In this document: one piece after another, positions 43,177-59,800 of the stretch | How positions within the stretch are numbered: position 1 is the stretch's first letter | Layout: each line of letters begins with the position of its first letter | DNA from: Amblyomma americanum | Lineage: Eukaryota; Arthropoda; Arachnida; Ixodida; Ixodidae | Assembly: GCF_052857255.1 (NCBI RefSeq) | Contig: NC_135500.1 | Coordinates: 54,151,272 to 54,215,271, forward strand | Direction of reading: 5' to 3' | DNA: 64,000 bases | Made by a program: the position numbers and the translations under genes | The notes under the pieces: model-generated | The model's database searches: none | What the model was told of the DNA's origin: nothing | What the model saw: the letters and a program-made list of their open reading frames with translations, nothing else

Positions 43177-45814
43177 CTATATAGAACCTCTTAGCTGTAA
43201 CGTGATGTTTTACACCGCTGACAATGCTGTGCCGAAAAAAGCGCATTTTTAAAATTCTTCCAAAGTATTATGTGAAACACCCGCGTATGTGCTGAGCCCA
43301 ATGGCCCAAAGCCTGTTCTAGTCACTTAAAAGCTCGCCTCGCTTAATTTCTCTTTTGTAGAAGAAACTTTGATGTGATGAAATAAGACGCATTAGTGCGT
43401 CTCGCACACTTGCCGATGTTCGGATATACCTTGCTTTTTGTACGCCGCCGAAGCTGTTACACTTCTCCGGTTTTAACTGTTAACAATCCTTACACACCAC
43501 TCCCTTTAATAACCCAACCAAAACTCTGGGCTCAAATTTTTCATTTGGTGCCAGCTTTTCCATCAACACCTACAGATAGAAATTTTGGTTCGAGTTTCTC
43601 GAAAAAGATATTTAGAAAAAAGCTAGGCCTCGATTCACCAGGCTGGCTGCCTGGCATGCATATTTCATGAATTTCTCGAAAATATCGTCTTTCTATTCGT
43701 ACATATTCCTCACATACCACCGCCTAGACCGCTATTGTAGCCTTAGTTATGGGCCTTCATTTCGATAATAAAGCAAGCGGTATAAATTCTCCACCGGTAT
43801 CTATACGCATCTCCCCCGCGCTAGTACTTTGAGATAGCCTTTGCGGAATATAAATATTTGACCGCTGAATGCGCGCCGACTTTTTGTGTGTGCCTCTTTT
43901 AGGCGAAGTTTTCTCACAGAACCTTTCTGCCTAGGCACTGCGAGTTCAGCGCTTGCCGCCCCCTCTGTTAGCACCACGCAATAATCGGTGAAGCAAGGAC
44001 TTAGAAAGAAGTCTTGGTTCGTGTTACGACATATTGCCTGACGTGCGTGAAATCATCCTGAGGTCTGCTTCTTGGGAAAATCGCTACGGCCCGTTCGCAA
44101 TATGGAGGTGTGCGGGCAGCTCTTCCAGTCGCATACATGATATGCGGCACGTTCTGAATAGAATGCGCCTTCGCAGCTTCAATTTCTGAAAGTTCTCAGC
44201 TCAGTCGTTCTTAGGTGGCTTCTTCGGTATGAAACTTGAATAAGGAGCACGAGTTGGCGGATAGGAACGCGGTGGCGCCGGCTTCCGCAGTTCAACCGAG
44301 GTGGAATGCAAAAGAGGCCCTTTCTTTTGAAGTTTCTATGTACGCCAAACAACTCAGGCGGCCTAGTTAAGGTAGAGACGTCCAACAAGTTTCACGTGTT
44401 ACATCACAGCCTCCCCTCGATGCGTAAAGCCGAGACTTATGTCATTGCATTAATTTAACTACTTATATCTGATCATTCGCGGCGAACTTGCGCTGGGAAG
44501 GAAGTGTTCATAAGTAACATAGCCATGCAATAAAAGAGCAAGAACGCTTTCAAAAGAAAAGAAAGCCATTTCGCGAGCTTTGTGAGCACATATCGATTGC
44601 TCGGCGTCTCCATACCAGCTGATCACGTTCCAGCAGCAATTCTTTGCGCAAGTCGCGCTCGTTCTGTCAACAACCTCCTCTTTGGCTCTCTAGCGTTTCA
44701 CTGACATCGGGGGTTTCTTCAATTGGCATAGCACAGATTGACAGGGCAGTAAGAGATGAAGCTTGAGTGAGGTCAAAAAAGAAGAAGCGCAAACACGAAC
44801 AAACGCAAGGTAGACAACAACAACAACGACAACAAACGCAAGAAAGCGACATGAACAAGTGCTTGTCTTTGTCACTGTCTTGAATTTATTCGTGTTGTCG
44901 CTTCTCATTTCTGTAACATGCACCAACGAGCCCAGCAAAATGTTCTGCTCGAGTAAGGTGATCATGATGCAAAATGCACGAATATTTACAATGACCTGAG
45001 TAGTAATCATGGTTATTGGATTCCTCGCTTCTCATTTTTTCTGGCTATTGTGAAATGCGTGCGCTGCTTCGGTGGCCAGTAAAACAAAATCGCTCTTACG
45101 TGCGAACAAATATGTCACGTCACCTGCTGAGCGTTGTCAATGGGAGATCTGTAGATCCCACACGGCTGCGCCAATTCAGCCGGAAATGGCCAATTCCTCC
45201 GCAAGTACCGATGCTATATCGTGTCTATGACCGCAGAAGGGTGATATCTTGAAACCTTCCTTCGTGACACTGACGTAGCAGGAAAGATAAAATGGTTTTT
45301 CTGGTGAACACATAGCAAACATTGAGCCCTCTGTCACGTTTCAGTACCGGCGAACATCGTGTCGGCGGGCGCTAATCGGATCATGCGCGCCATATTATAA
45401 CTGCCTTCTTGAAACTTGCTGCTGCAACCCCAGACATACTTTTCAAACGTCGTGTTTGATACTGATCGAACGAGAGAGCTGAGAGGAGAGACAGGGAATA
45501 GGGAACACACAATGCGTGGATGGCTACCTTTCTCATAGAGAACAGGAAAGGAGAGGGAACTGAAGGTAAAAAAAGGTAGAAAGTTTAGTTCACAGTTCGA
45601 AAGGAACGCGTATATGTGGCTCTGCGTTATCAAAACAATGGGTTCCCACAGTCTGTCTATAGTCTGATGCTCAAGCCTGGTTCTCTTCGGTATTTCGGGA
45701 GGGGCTTGAGATATGATGTACTCTTGCTTTCTCAAGAAATCATAATGGCCAGTAGAGAAGCCTAACGATTTTGATGCATAGTGTGGCATTCCGGAATATC
45801 TTGCATAGAATTGA

Positions 45815-45834
45815 AGAGAGAGAGAGAGAGAGAG
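45815..45834 (+). repeat. (GA)n microsatellite
   Basis: About ten AG units. Confidence 0.9.
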
Positions 45835-46752
45835 CACAATCCTTCACACCAAAATGTCGGTAAAATCACAAAGGCATGATCGTAAAGAGGAGCTTTAATG
45901 TCAAAACATCCTGGAACAAGTAATGCTTGCGTGACCATACTTTCCATTCGACTCGCTGATAAAATGCTTTCCTTGAAATGCATGTTCCTCACCTTAGTTC
46001 ATAAAACAAAAAAAGAAGTTAAAGAAAAGATAAAGAAAAAAATTTATATGTTATGATAGTCTATTTTTCTGCAAACATAGCACGTAGTAGCACACATATG
46101 TTCATGCATCGTTGTTATTCTTCTGTGTACGTCGTGTTCTCTATGCGTTCACTTTTGCTCAAACCCTACAAGATCGGCAAAGTTCGTTTGAGGTAACCCT
46201 GTTGCTTTGCAGGTTTCAACGGTACCTCACACTATCTTGGTGGTGCACTCATCTATCGTAAGTTCCTTTTAGAGCAAGAACCTAATAGGGAGAGTTTTAT
46301 GGGGCCTACGGCGCGTTTACTACGCTAGGCTTCGTATTATGTCGTAACTGAATACTCCCGATTATCCTCCCCCGACCCCTCCTGTCATATAAGTCAATTC
46401 GGGTGGATCCGCTTATTGTGGGCTGAGGATTGAAGTAGATACTATCGGTAATATGCAGTTCGCTCTCAGGCACTCGAGGCGGACGCGGGGGCTAACCTTA
46501 CTGCATATGAGGATATACGCTGAAGCTATTGTTTACTGTCACGCAAAACTGAAAAAAGAAATGTTGACACCGAAATTAAATTTTCATTAACTCCACACTT
46601 CGAGGTCACATTTCATGTTATGCAATCATGGAATTAAAATTTTAATATTTTGAGAAAGTTGATAAGATAAAGAATATTTATTTCTGATAGCCTCAGGAAA
46701 ATTTCGTCACGTTTTGATCTTCACGAAGTTGAAAAATATTTGTTCGGTTTCA

Positions 46753-46783
46753 TTCAGGCGAAATATGAAATATTTCGCCTGAA
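46753..46783. repeat. perfect 14-bp hairpin, 3-nt loop
   Basis: TTCAGGCGAAATAT, loop GAA, then ATATTTCGCCTGAA. No neighbouring gene explains it. Confidence 0.9.
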
Positions 46784-48654
46784 TTGGGCTCAGGTTGGGT
46801 GGCTAAATATAGAAAGCAAACTGCGACAGAATAAAGGGCAAAAAAAAACATCAAATACTAGACAAAGGTTGGGGAATACACTAATACCACCCTGTGAAAA
46901 TCACTGTGCAAAAATATTGGCAGGCCAGGGCAGAAACATTTTCACCTTTCATTGCTGCGAATATATTTCTTGGTCGCGATGTACTTTAGTGCTGGAAATA
47001 TTTTATTAAACCGCACTATATACCCGTAACCATGAATGATCAGCGAAGGCAATTTGTATTTCTTGTGTAATTTTGTTGTGTTAGAGGGAATCTATAGAAT
47101 ACTATTCGTGTGAATCAGCTGCATGTAAAGAGTGTTCAATAAAGGGGTTAGGGACAGCTTTCAATCAATGCTCAACTCGCACTCTTAGGGATCATTTATT
47201 TGTAGTTCCCTGGCGTTTTCTATCTGTCAGGCATATTTATTCAATTATTCCAATACGCAGCTGAATCAGTAATTTCCACACGTTGAAGAGAGTACTCACT
47301 TGAAGATAGTTTTGCCAAAAGTGCCTCATTTAAAATGGGTTTATTATGCGTACGAAACGACCTAGGCGGACTTCCAGCTTTCATTCGCTTCATCACTGAA
47401 TGGCATATGAAGATGCAAATACATTCTCCCCGGACAATAGTAGAGAGATGTGTTAACGTAGAGGTGCTACCTGTCACCTCCGCCCGAGCGCTTTCCCGGT
47501 TTTCGCGACACGGATCCTTTTCATACGTCGTTTGCACGCGCTGGAAATTCCTCTTCTAAGCTAACGGTTCTATTTCCAGCTCTTCTGTTTTTATTTGAGC
47601 CTTTACAAGAACAAGGGAATACTTAGACCGAAAATGCCGGCATTCTGTTAGAGTTCGAATAAAAAAATTGAATGCTAGTCGGTTAAATTATTAGGTTCGA
47701 CAAGCAGAGCGCACTCGAAAAAGTTCTGGTTCTCGTATGCATGGATGATATTCTACTTGCTGCTGTTTGTTTCACCCCTGAAATATGTATTTTTTCATTT
47801 GGGTGCCAGAATGATTAGCGTTTTTCATCGCTCTGAATTTGATAAAGAACACAGGCGGCAGAGAGCTCTTTTTTTTTTCAAAAGACATAAGATAGGTTCT
47901 TTAGCGCTAAAAAATGGAGACACTTATCTAACTGTAGAATTCAAGCTGTCGATGTCACCATTTCTTAGTGCCCCTGGTATTCATTACCGTGCCCTGAAAG
48001 CCAATGACCTCTTTTACAGAATCCGTGCGCTTCTTTATTCACCTACCATTTGACATTTTGTCCAGCATTAGCATGCATATAGAGAAATGGAAGGCCTTTA
48101 AGGAAAAATTTCAAAGGCGGAAAAGCGCCAAATACTTCAAGGTTTGTAATGAAGCAGAACAAATAATCACCGGTCCTCATCTGACACAAACACATCATCA
48201 TCGTAAGTACGTTCTTCAATTTCCTGAGAAAACAGGCTTTATTGCATAATATCAGCGCAACAGTGCTGGAGTTTTGTGTTCATTTAGAAATGTGTTTAGA
48301 ATATGTTGGCCTCTTGAATCCCAGTAGGCCACTCTTTTGTGTGTTTTGTTGGTGATCATGAGTAATGCGCTGTAAGGTAAATAAGTTTCAGAAAATTGGC
48401 TACCTCGTGGCGTGAAACCTTTCTTTTGCAATAATAATTACTAGCGTCATGATAATTACCTGGCTGCATTAATTCGTTCCGCGACCTTACCCTACGGTGT
48501 ACAAATGAAGCAGGGAGTGTCACCACCACCTGTCTTCTCCCTTTTATATCAGGATCGACTGCGTTGCTATTGCAGCGCACCATATACCAACTAATAAGAG
48601 GTTGCTGGATAGTGGCTGTTGCGTGTGACTTACGATAGTGGTATTGAGACACCG

Positions 48655-48860
48655 ATGTCGCTGCGAGCACACGCAACAACAAAGTCGAGGTTAATGTAGA
48701 CCCCTCGACAACAAAAACGGCGCACAATAACAAATAAAACAATAAAACAACTATAATGTCAACAATAACAAAAAGAACCAAAGGCATAACAAGAAGAGTA
48801 ACAACAACATTAGCAACGACCACAAAAACGACATCCCCGTCAGCTCGAGCAACAACATAG
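48655..48860 (+). repeat. CAA/AAC-rich low-complexity tract
   Basis: Irregular CAACAA and AATAACAA units. The reverse strand is therefore Val/Leu-rich in translation, which makes a long but meaningless open frame. Confidence 0.7.
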
Positions 48861-49488
48861 AACACCACTATCTGCTTCGTCCTCGAGCCTAGACATACTG
48901 GTGACGCTTCTTCACCTCAGGGACTTTGTCTCACGACCTGAGAAATTAATGAAGAAGTGACTGTATGGTCAGTCACCCCACAGCAGCGTCTTACCGTAAC
49001 GAGGCTGGCTAACAACACCAACAAAGCCAAGCACAGCTCCCGTGCCTTGAAGTTCTTCGGCAGAATACGACAAAAAGCTCGAAATATAGCTGCCAGGTTA
49101 CGGCGCAGAAAATTTAAATATCATCGACCTATAAATTACTGTAAAGATTGGCTCGTGCCCGTGAGGGCCCAGATGGTCAACTTTTAGGCCTCACTCGAAG
49201 AACGAAAAGTTTACCATTTTTTTTTGCGTGAACGGAACCGACCACGGACGGTCAGCCTTAATCTAGCCAGTAAAACGAGCATATACCTAATGACAGGCAC
49301 CTTTCCTGAGCAAACCTTTTTTCTAATATTGTATCCTTTTCTCTTCCTATTCGAATTATTATAGGCGGTGAAAACTGCGGCTGTGGAAGATGATGAACGC
49401 AATCACCGAACACTTGCTTAGCGCATGCTGGCTTCAAAAGTACTCCCACCTGTATCTTACGAATCCTTTAAACTCTTTCTTCGAACCA

Positions 49489-49725
49489 TCCCCCGCGGTG
49501 GCTCAGTGGTTACGGTGCTCGGCTGCTGACCCGAAAGACGCAAGTTCAATCCCGACCTTTGGCTGTCGAATTTCTACGGAGGCAGAATTATATAGTCCCG
49601 TGTACTGTGCGGTGTCAGTGCCGTTTAAAGAACCTCAGGTGGTTGAAATTTCCGGAGCTCTTTACTACGGAGACCCTCACAGCCTGAGTGGCTTTGGGAC
49701 GTTAAACCCTCATAAATTAAAAACC
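49489..49725 (+). mobile_element. full-length SINE, type 1 tail
   Basis: Head CCCGCGGTGGCTCAGTGGTT with GTTCAATCCCG as B box. The body follows (GTGCGGTGTCAGTGCCGTTT, CAGGTGGTTGAAATTTCCGG) and then the tail CACAGCCTGAGTGGCTTTGG GACGTTAAACC. Close to the copy at 28034. Confidence 0.92.
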
Positions 49726-51530
49726 AAACGTTTCTTCGAACCACGTCTGCTAAAGATTAGAACTCATTTGTTTGCTCCTTCACTGCCACTACTTTACGGA
49801 GTAAGTGTCTTAAGCATAAAGGAGTTGAATCCACATCATCACCGAATGGGCACAGCGACGCATATGGGACGCTCTATTGTTTCTTTATGCAGCCAGACAT
49901 ACACGCCGTAGAGTTGCAACTAAAGCTAACTCAGTGCGAGGAACAAAATGCTCAGTAGATAACTAAAGTGAGCGCAATATGTCCCGAGCATTACCAGTCG
50001 CAAACATAATGAACACCGAACGGAACGTGGTTGCCACGAATCTGTGCACTCATTCCAATTGTTAGACGATTTTTAAAACGGGTTGCGCTCTCGTGGAAGT
50101 GTGCGGAGTTTACACTTCCTGCATAAAAACAGCTAGCAAATATCCCGACGGGCAGAATGCGGTGCCTAAATGCTGTAAATAGCAGAGTTGCTGCCAGTTT
50201 AGTTACAAAAGCTGCGCGTTTGTAAATGAGGCCAACGGCAGGCGGCAACATTCGTTCCCACGAACCCTCAAGCGCAGAACATACAGCGAGCAGCTAACGA
50301 CAGGCTTCGGCACAAAGAACCTGGCAACAGCTGGCCGGCGCATAAGTTTCGAAGTACGGAGCTGCTTGCACAGAGCACGTCACCAATGTTGGTGGCTTTA
50401 CGCTGGGTTAAATCTCGATCCGAAATTCCTGAACGCTGTTCCTTCATAGAAACGAAAGAAGAACCCGCATGAAGCTACGCATTTTAAGCCGAGGGCAGAC
50501 TTTTCGATAATAGCTTGAGAAACAAAGGAGGCGCCAAATCAGCAAGAAACTCTAAAAATGATCCTTTTTTTTAGTCCTGCGGTCAACGCTGGCACTGTCC
50601 CATTGTTTCGCGCTACGTTTGCTTCGGCGTTGTTCCCTTGTGGTTATTCCGCTCGAAGCCAGGCCCAAAATATCGTCGTATACTTTTCGCCTGGGACTCC
50701 GTTTTTGCCTCATTGCATAGCTCAATTGCTGCAAACATAACTTGCTTCTGAGTCAAGTCGGTGTTAGCATATTTTGCCGAAAACTAAACGCATATTTTGC
50801 AGCCCCATAGCATGGTAGTATTTGGTGGAACAATGAGTTATGACTAGCTGTTTCTTTCTAAAGAATCTCTATACCAAGCACATACTTTGGTACCCCGTAG
50901 CCTGGTAGTATTTAGGGGAACATTGCGTTATGCCTTCCCTTAGGCATCAATAGCAGTTTGCTCTAAATATTGTCAATATTGTGCTTCTGTTTGCCTAATG
51001 GCGTTAACTACCGTCAACGTGCGGTCGCTCAATTACTGAAGGTGTCCAGGTGGCATGAGTCGTGAATTAAAAAAAATAAAAACTTTACATTGCAAGGAAA
51101 CAAGAATTTAATGATATCAATATTGATTTAATGCCAAGACAAAAGCACAGGTTCTTGAAATTGCCATCAATCTATAAAAGTTCAAAAAAACATATCTGCC
51201 ATCAGCTGGGGTTTCCAGAAACCTAATTAGATGTTTTGTTAACAAGATTTCACGGCTCGTTTTTTTAAGTTAAGTTTTCGAGAACGTGAAATTGTGCCTT
51301 TAGGCGTGAAAAGAGCGTCCCGAATCGTGTGTTATTCCCCGCGTTGAATTGTTCACTCCAACTGCATTTGTTTTGTTGCTCTTGATAGAGACCTGTTCTC
51401 TAAAACGAACGCTACCTCTCTTTTATTATGGAGGTTTTTGGCCGCCTGTCTTTGTTTTGAATAATTCAAATATTCAAGATTATAGGGGTCAGACTTGCGT
51501 AAGTCAACCCATCTTCTAAGCTGTATATAT
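49726..51530. other. no gene; one short direct repeat
   Basis: Apart from the tandem repeat at 50795-50935 I see nothing assignable. Confidence 0.4.
50795..50935 (+). repeat. two-copy direct repeat, ~90-bp period
   Basis: CCCATAGCATGGTAGTATTT and GGTGGAACAATGAGTTATG (from 50803) recur as CCCGTAGCCTGGTAGTATTT and AGGGGAACATTGCGTTATG (from 50894). Confidence 0.75.
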
Positions 51531-51906
51531 ACAGGGCGTGTCACCTAAGACTTCACACAATTTTTAAAAATTGGCTCTTCAAGTTAGAGTGCTTTATTCG
51601 GCATAGCATTTTCAGTGATTTTGTATATCAGAATGCAGCTAGGACGTGCTTACTAGCAGGCTGGTTAACGAATATTGAGTAAAATTTTAAACTATTAGTG
51701 TTATTGTCCTTAATAAGAGCGGCATGTAGCCCGCTGTAGTTAATATACATATAAGTTTTCAGAAGTTCTTAAACGCGGTTTAAGAAACCCTCGCCGTTGT
51801 AGCCCGACGAATCATGGCGACATCGCGCCAAAATACTCGCGCTTTCGAGAAGATTGCAGGAAAATTAACTTTTTCAGTGCAACGTCTCCACTCGTCGAAA
51901 TAGCTG
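51531..51906. mobile_element. second copy of the MITE-like element
   Basis: Begins near ACAGGGCGTGTCACCTAAG, an end resembling a widespread arthropod DNA-transposon terminus. It then shows the arm GCTGGTTAACGAATATTGAG...GCATGTAGCCCGC and the core CATCGCGCCAAAATACTCGC...TCGTCGAAATAG of the element at 42801-43176, in reverse orientation. The second arm is missing, so it is truncated. Confidence 0.7.
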
Positions 51907-52807
51907 AAATTTGTTAGGCCACAGTGCCAGACACTTTAGTTGCTTAACCAACTGGCTTCAGCAGCAATGCTATTGCAACAAAAAAGGCAAATACACAGGA
52001 ATAAAATATCAGTTAGGGATTAGTATCGTCAAAAGGCCTTAAAATGCTTAGCATTTTTATGCTTTATGGGAGCTTCGCCTGTAAAAGAAAGGCCAAAATG
52101 AGTTACAATATGGAACCTAAGTAGTTTACACGTGTTCCGCCTTGCGCCCAGCTTGTTGTGGGCACCAGAACGTGGCCTGCAACTCGGGGACCAAAAGACT
52201 GCTCTACCGCATCCTGCCACGTCTAACAGCAGCTGTAGCCAAAGAGGACTTCCTCGTGCTTTCACCGAGGAGTTCTCCGGCCGTATTTTTCCCTCGAGTG
52301 TCAGTTATTTTGCTGGATCTTTTTGCAGAACTTACCGCTGACAACGGTGATCAATTTTTAAAAGGCTATTAAAAGTTTCAGGTAAGTTACAATCATTTTA
52401 AAGGTCCAAGCTTGTAAGGTTTTTTTCTTTTTCTTAGCGATGTGTCTAGTTGTAGAAGAACGCGTATTATGTCATTATCCGCTGGAAACGGCACACCACA
52501 GAGCTTTCCTTTCCCGAGACTCTTCTCTCTCTGATAAATAATTTTCGGAATAACAAAAAAAAAACGAGCGACCGTTTTTTTAAGGTACAATCCACAGCGG
52601 TGTTTCGTTTGTTTATCAAAAGCCGTGACCGCGGCAGCCGTAAACTTTTATTTCATGGCATCAATTATGTTCGCGACCCTGTTCGCCATTATACAACACA
52701 CCAGTAAGGCAGTGTAACGTAAGACCAGGATAGTTTCGCTCGATATCAATAAATCAGGCTAGCGTTATCCACCTAGATGTTTGCATTTTCAAATATATTG
52801 ATAGTAC
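51907..52807. other. no assignable feature
   Basis: No coding or repeat signal recognised. Confidence 0.4.
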
Positions 52808-53118
52808 ATTGAAACTCGGTTTTTGGGGAAAGGAAATGGCGCAGTATCTGTCTCATATATCGTTGGACACCTGAGCCGCGCCGTAAGGGAAGGGATAAAG
52901 GTGGGAGTGAAAGAAGAAAGGAAGAAAGAGGTACCATAGTGGAGGGCTCTGGAATAATTTCGACCACCTGGGGATCTTTAACGTGGAATGACATCGCACA
53001 GCACACGGGCGCCTTTTGCGTTTCGCCTCCATCGAAACGTGGCCGCCGCGGTCGGGTTCGAGCCCGGGAACTCCGGATAAGTATCCGAGCACTCTAATCA
53101 GTGAGCCACCGCGGCGGC
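52808..53118 (-). mobile_element. SINE with type 2 tail
   Basis: The - strand has head AGCCGCCGCGGTGGCTCACT, B box GGGCTCGAACCCGA, the common body, then the tail seen also at 23616-23912 (TTTCTTCCTTTCTTCTTTCA and GGCGCGGCTCAGGTGTCC). Confidence 0.88.
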
Positions 53119-56186
<3,068 letters not shown>

Positions 56187-56298
56187 GTCACATGACCAAC
56201 AATGTGACGAACCACGTGATCAGCTACGGCGCCGCGCCGCCGGCAGCTGCTCCGCACCACGTGACCAACCACGTGACAGCGTGGCGGCGCCGCCACGC
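56187..56298. promoter_or_regulatory. E-box cluster with a GC palindrome
   Basis: GTCACATGAC (56187-56196), then CACGTG at 56213-56218, 56258-56263 and 56270-56275, each in an ACCACGTGA context. The perfect 20-bp palindrome GCGTGGCGGCGCCGCCACGC follows at 56279-56298. CACGTG is the core site of bHLH-zip factors (Myc/USF/MITF type). No gene start is evident next to it. It could belong to a repeated element. Confidence 0.4.
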
Positions 56299-56574
56299 TG
56301 AAGGCTCGAAATGCTACCGTAATGTAGCTGTCGCTACAAAAAGTACTGGTGGCATCTTTGAAAACGTGGTAAGATACGCCAAAATAGGACAGAGGAAGGG
56401 TGCGTCACTAGGAACATGAAAAATCAAGGCCACAACAAGTTAGGAGTGTAGAGCGCAACCAAGCATCGAGTACCAAGAGAACAGAACACTGCTACGACGC
56501 ACCGCATTTTCCGAATTGTTCTGCGCAGGCTATACCTTTTTAAAAACAAAAATTTCGCTTAGTGCGGACTATCT

Positions 56575-56802
56575 GGTTTATGGGGGTTTAACGTCCCAAA
56601 GCGACTAAGGCTATGACAGACGCCGTAGTGAAGGGCTCCGGAAATTTTGACCACCTGGGGTTCTTTAACGTGCACTCACATCGCACAGTACACGGGCCTC
56701 TAGAATTTCGCCTCGATCAAAATTCGACCGGCGCGGCTGGGATCGAACCCGCGTCTTTCTGGCCGGTAGCCGAGCGCCGTAACCACTAAGCCACTGCGGC
56801 GG
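56575..56802 (-). mobile_element. full-length SINE, type 1 tail
   Basis: The - strand has head TGCCGCCGCAGTGGCTTAGT, B box GGGTTCGATCCC, the body, and the tail ending CGTTAAACCCCCATAAACC. One of the less diverged copies. Confidence 0.92.
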
Positions 56803-59800
56803 CAAGTTCGGACTATCTATATGTGTGGACTATAGATTGGCGTTGCTCCTCGTATTTGTTGTCTTTCACACCTTACCTGTTTGGATAACAACCTCGTTTC
56901 GCAATCCGCTCACCTAAATTGGTTAGGGGGCGGTAATAATCTAATAGAATATACTAAAAGACTGCAGATAGAAATGAGCAAATGCCAAGCAAGTAACCAA
57001 TCTATTTCAATAATAAAGTGGTTCGGGGAAAAGCTCGTGAATATTTATTACAGCGAAGGACGCCAAAAAACTCCCTTCGTGATGCAAACACGGCACGCGT
57101 CCTTAAGGAAAAAAAACAAGGTATCGAAATTGGCACACGCTGTCCGATCGTCGCATGTGTACGTGCTTTAGGAAAGGAAGCCACCTTTGTCTCGCTTTGC
57201 TTTTTTTCATGGAAATCGAATGCCTTGCTGATTCCATTGAATAGATTGGAGCATGTGTCCCCTTAGCGCAGTTCCCCCGACCTATGATCTGGTGGTGCCT
57301 TTTATTTTCCAAAACAAGTTCCCGACCCGAAGTATTTCAAAACTCTCCTAGATACTCTTGAAACAACCGCGTAATCGATACGCTGCTCTCCGCAGCCGAT
57401 CTAGAGATGACAATCTTGCTACGCGGACGTAAACGCTGGAATGTCCTTTGGGAAAAATGTAGTAAGAAAGTCGGCATAACTTTTTATCATAAATATTAGG
57501 ATTCTATGTGCATACCATAAAGCAAATATTGTAGTTTAGAGCTTGAGATTGATTTAGATCGACTATAGTTCTTCAACGCGAGCCTCAGTCTCAGCACACT
57601 GCTTTTGTATTTTGTTTCCTAAGAAGTGCGGCCACTGCGTCTGGGACGGAAAGCATGAACTGCTGAGCAGTAGTAAACCATTCTTGTCACTCAGTCATCG
57701 TGCGGTTATCATTTCTAATAATTTACACAGATGTTCGCAGCTTTATATATTGCTGGAGTGACGCTTTCTAAATACGAACATAGCGCAACCGATTTCCGCT
57801 TATTTTACCGATAAAATCGAAAATCAAACTTTTTTTTCTGTAAATAATTCAGAACTACTTTGTTCTGTAAATTATATAAGAGGAAGTGTCATCTTGTATC
57901 GTGCGTTCGAAATATGTTTTTAAACTCTCTGTGACTTATTGGATTGAAGCGGAAGAATTAGCACGTCTCATGATTGCATCTACTGACTGTTGCAGCGCTT
58001 AATACGCACCGTAAAATGGTTCTCTCGCTTAAACCACTCGCTTATTCGAGCTTGAAATGTGACGCAGAGATGGTATACGACTGCCTTGTTATTTTCACCG
58101 CCAAATTTCAAGCATATATTTGCTTGATGCTTGGTGCTTACTTACATGCCTTCTTAATAAATATTTTGGTGTTGTGCTGCATGTCACACAAACCCAGCCT
58201 TCTATATATGGCATTGAAATCCTTTTCTTATAGAACAGGCACTAGCCTTATCGCCCATACCGATAGCTGCGTCCAAAAAGCTGCTCTGCTCTGTGCTTGC
58301 GGCTAGTGATGCCATTCTCACGTTGATGACATCTGCAACGGATCAGCGTAGCTTTTTCTTAGTGCGAGAAGAAATAAGGAAAGCAAACCGAAAATTAAAG
58401 CGCAGCCAGAAATCTATGGCCAAATCCGCGAGGAAAACTATCGACAATGCCTTGCCTTGCTGGGCCAGAAACTAGCCTACGTTTAAGGAATGAAGTCGGC
58501 GCTGCCGAAGTATCCGTGAAACAAAGACATCGAAGTAGAAAAAGATTTATGCTTAAGGACCAGCAAAAAGAAGGCCCGGAAAGGAAATCGCATGTGAGCA
58601 GAAATCTGACAAAAATAATCGGGCACCATAGTGAACATCGTGGTCCATATGTTGCTAGAACCGAACGATCACGCGGTGAACGCTTCGCCCGTGCGCTCAT
58701 TCAGCCTCAAATCAGGGTCTTCGGGGAGGGGGTTTGGGAAGGCAAACTCAAATGCCTGCACTTTCTGACCCTCCAGCAAAATAGAAGATTCCCAGTTTCA
58801 CGCCTGATCGTGACAATCTTCGATCTACCTTCGAACGACGGCAGACACTGATTCTAAAGCCCTCCGGCACATCCTTTCTCGATCCCATATATTGAAGGAC
58901 AAGAGAACCATAGGTGGCCCTCACGAGGAAGAGAAGGTGCGCGCCTGCTCCTGGCACACGCACGTGGTCTTATGTTTCACCTTGGAGCCTCTTCAATGTA
59001 TCCTTACCTTCCTTTTCTCTGTCACGATCTTTGTCTGTGACAAACCGTTCAATGCCTGCGGCTGTTTTTTCTTCTCTGCTTGTCGGCGCCTCACGTTCAG
59101 TCACCTTTGTTCGCTTGAGCCTTTACACGTCTCCTTGAGACTGGAACTAATCATGTCTTAAAGCACACTCGGCTCCTAGTGTTTGTTTTCGTTCATCCAC
59201 GAATTTTGGCACTGAACACTTGTGCGTCTCTTAAATTTCAGCGTCCAAGTACGGAAGCATATTCAGGCATCCCGGTTATATGGTTAGGGAAAGTGGACTC
59301 GATCTGTGCTTTGCGTTCAAAACCAGTTGAAACGGAATAAGGCGCACGAAATAGAACCACAAGTTGTATATTACTGATTCCGGCACCCCAGAAAAAACAA
59401 ACAAACAAGAACAATAAGAATTTATAGTTCAAAGCTTTATATCAACAACAGGGGCATCTAATAAAACTGTAGGACAGATTCGTGCTTTATTAGGGTCAGT
59501 GTTATTGCTATAATAAATGTAGAGGCCATGATCTAATCTGAAAGGCACTGTTGTAGTATGCCTTAACCCAAAACTACCTCGTTCACACGTTGGCCTATCA
59601 AAAGAGCGTTTTTTCAATGGTTTCGTTTAGACGTGATTACCGGATTGAGTACTGCGCATGCTCTGTGGCCGATACTCCTTACCACATTACCTAGCTGCTG
59701 ATACGCATGCGCAGTAGATGAGAAGACAGTCGTCGCGACGAAAGGTTTGTTTCTGGAGCAACCAGCCATGCCGGTTGTTTCTTGTAGTTAGCCTCGAGTA

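Larger units (their letters stand above)
43177..49488. other. 6.3 kb without gene; small repeats only
   Basis: Contains a CAA-rich patch near 44810-44840, a (GA)n tract (45815-45834), a perfect hairpin (46753-46783) and a CAA-rich low-complexity patch (48655-48860). No coding segment convinces me. Confidence 0.45.

Noticed and set aside
45334..45837. 167-codon - strand frame
   Set aside because: No recognisable domain, low-complexity start from the (GA)n tract, no splice or promoter support.
48356..48868. 170-codon - strand frame rich in Val and Leu, resembling a membrane protein
   Set aside because: The hydrophobic part is the translation of a CAA-rich low-complexity tract, with no motif.
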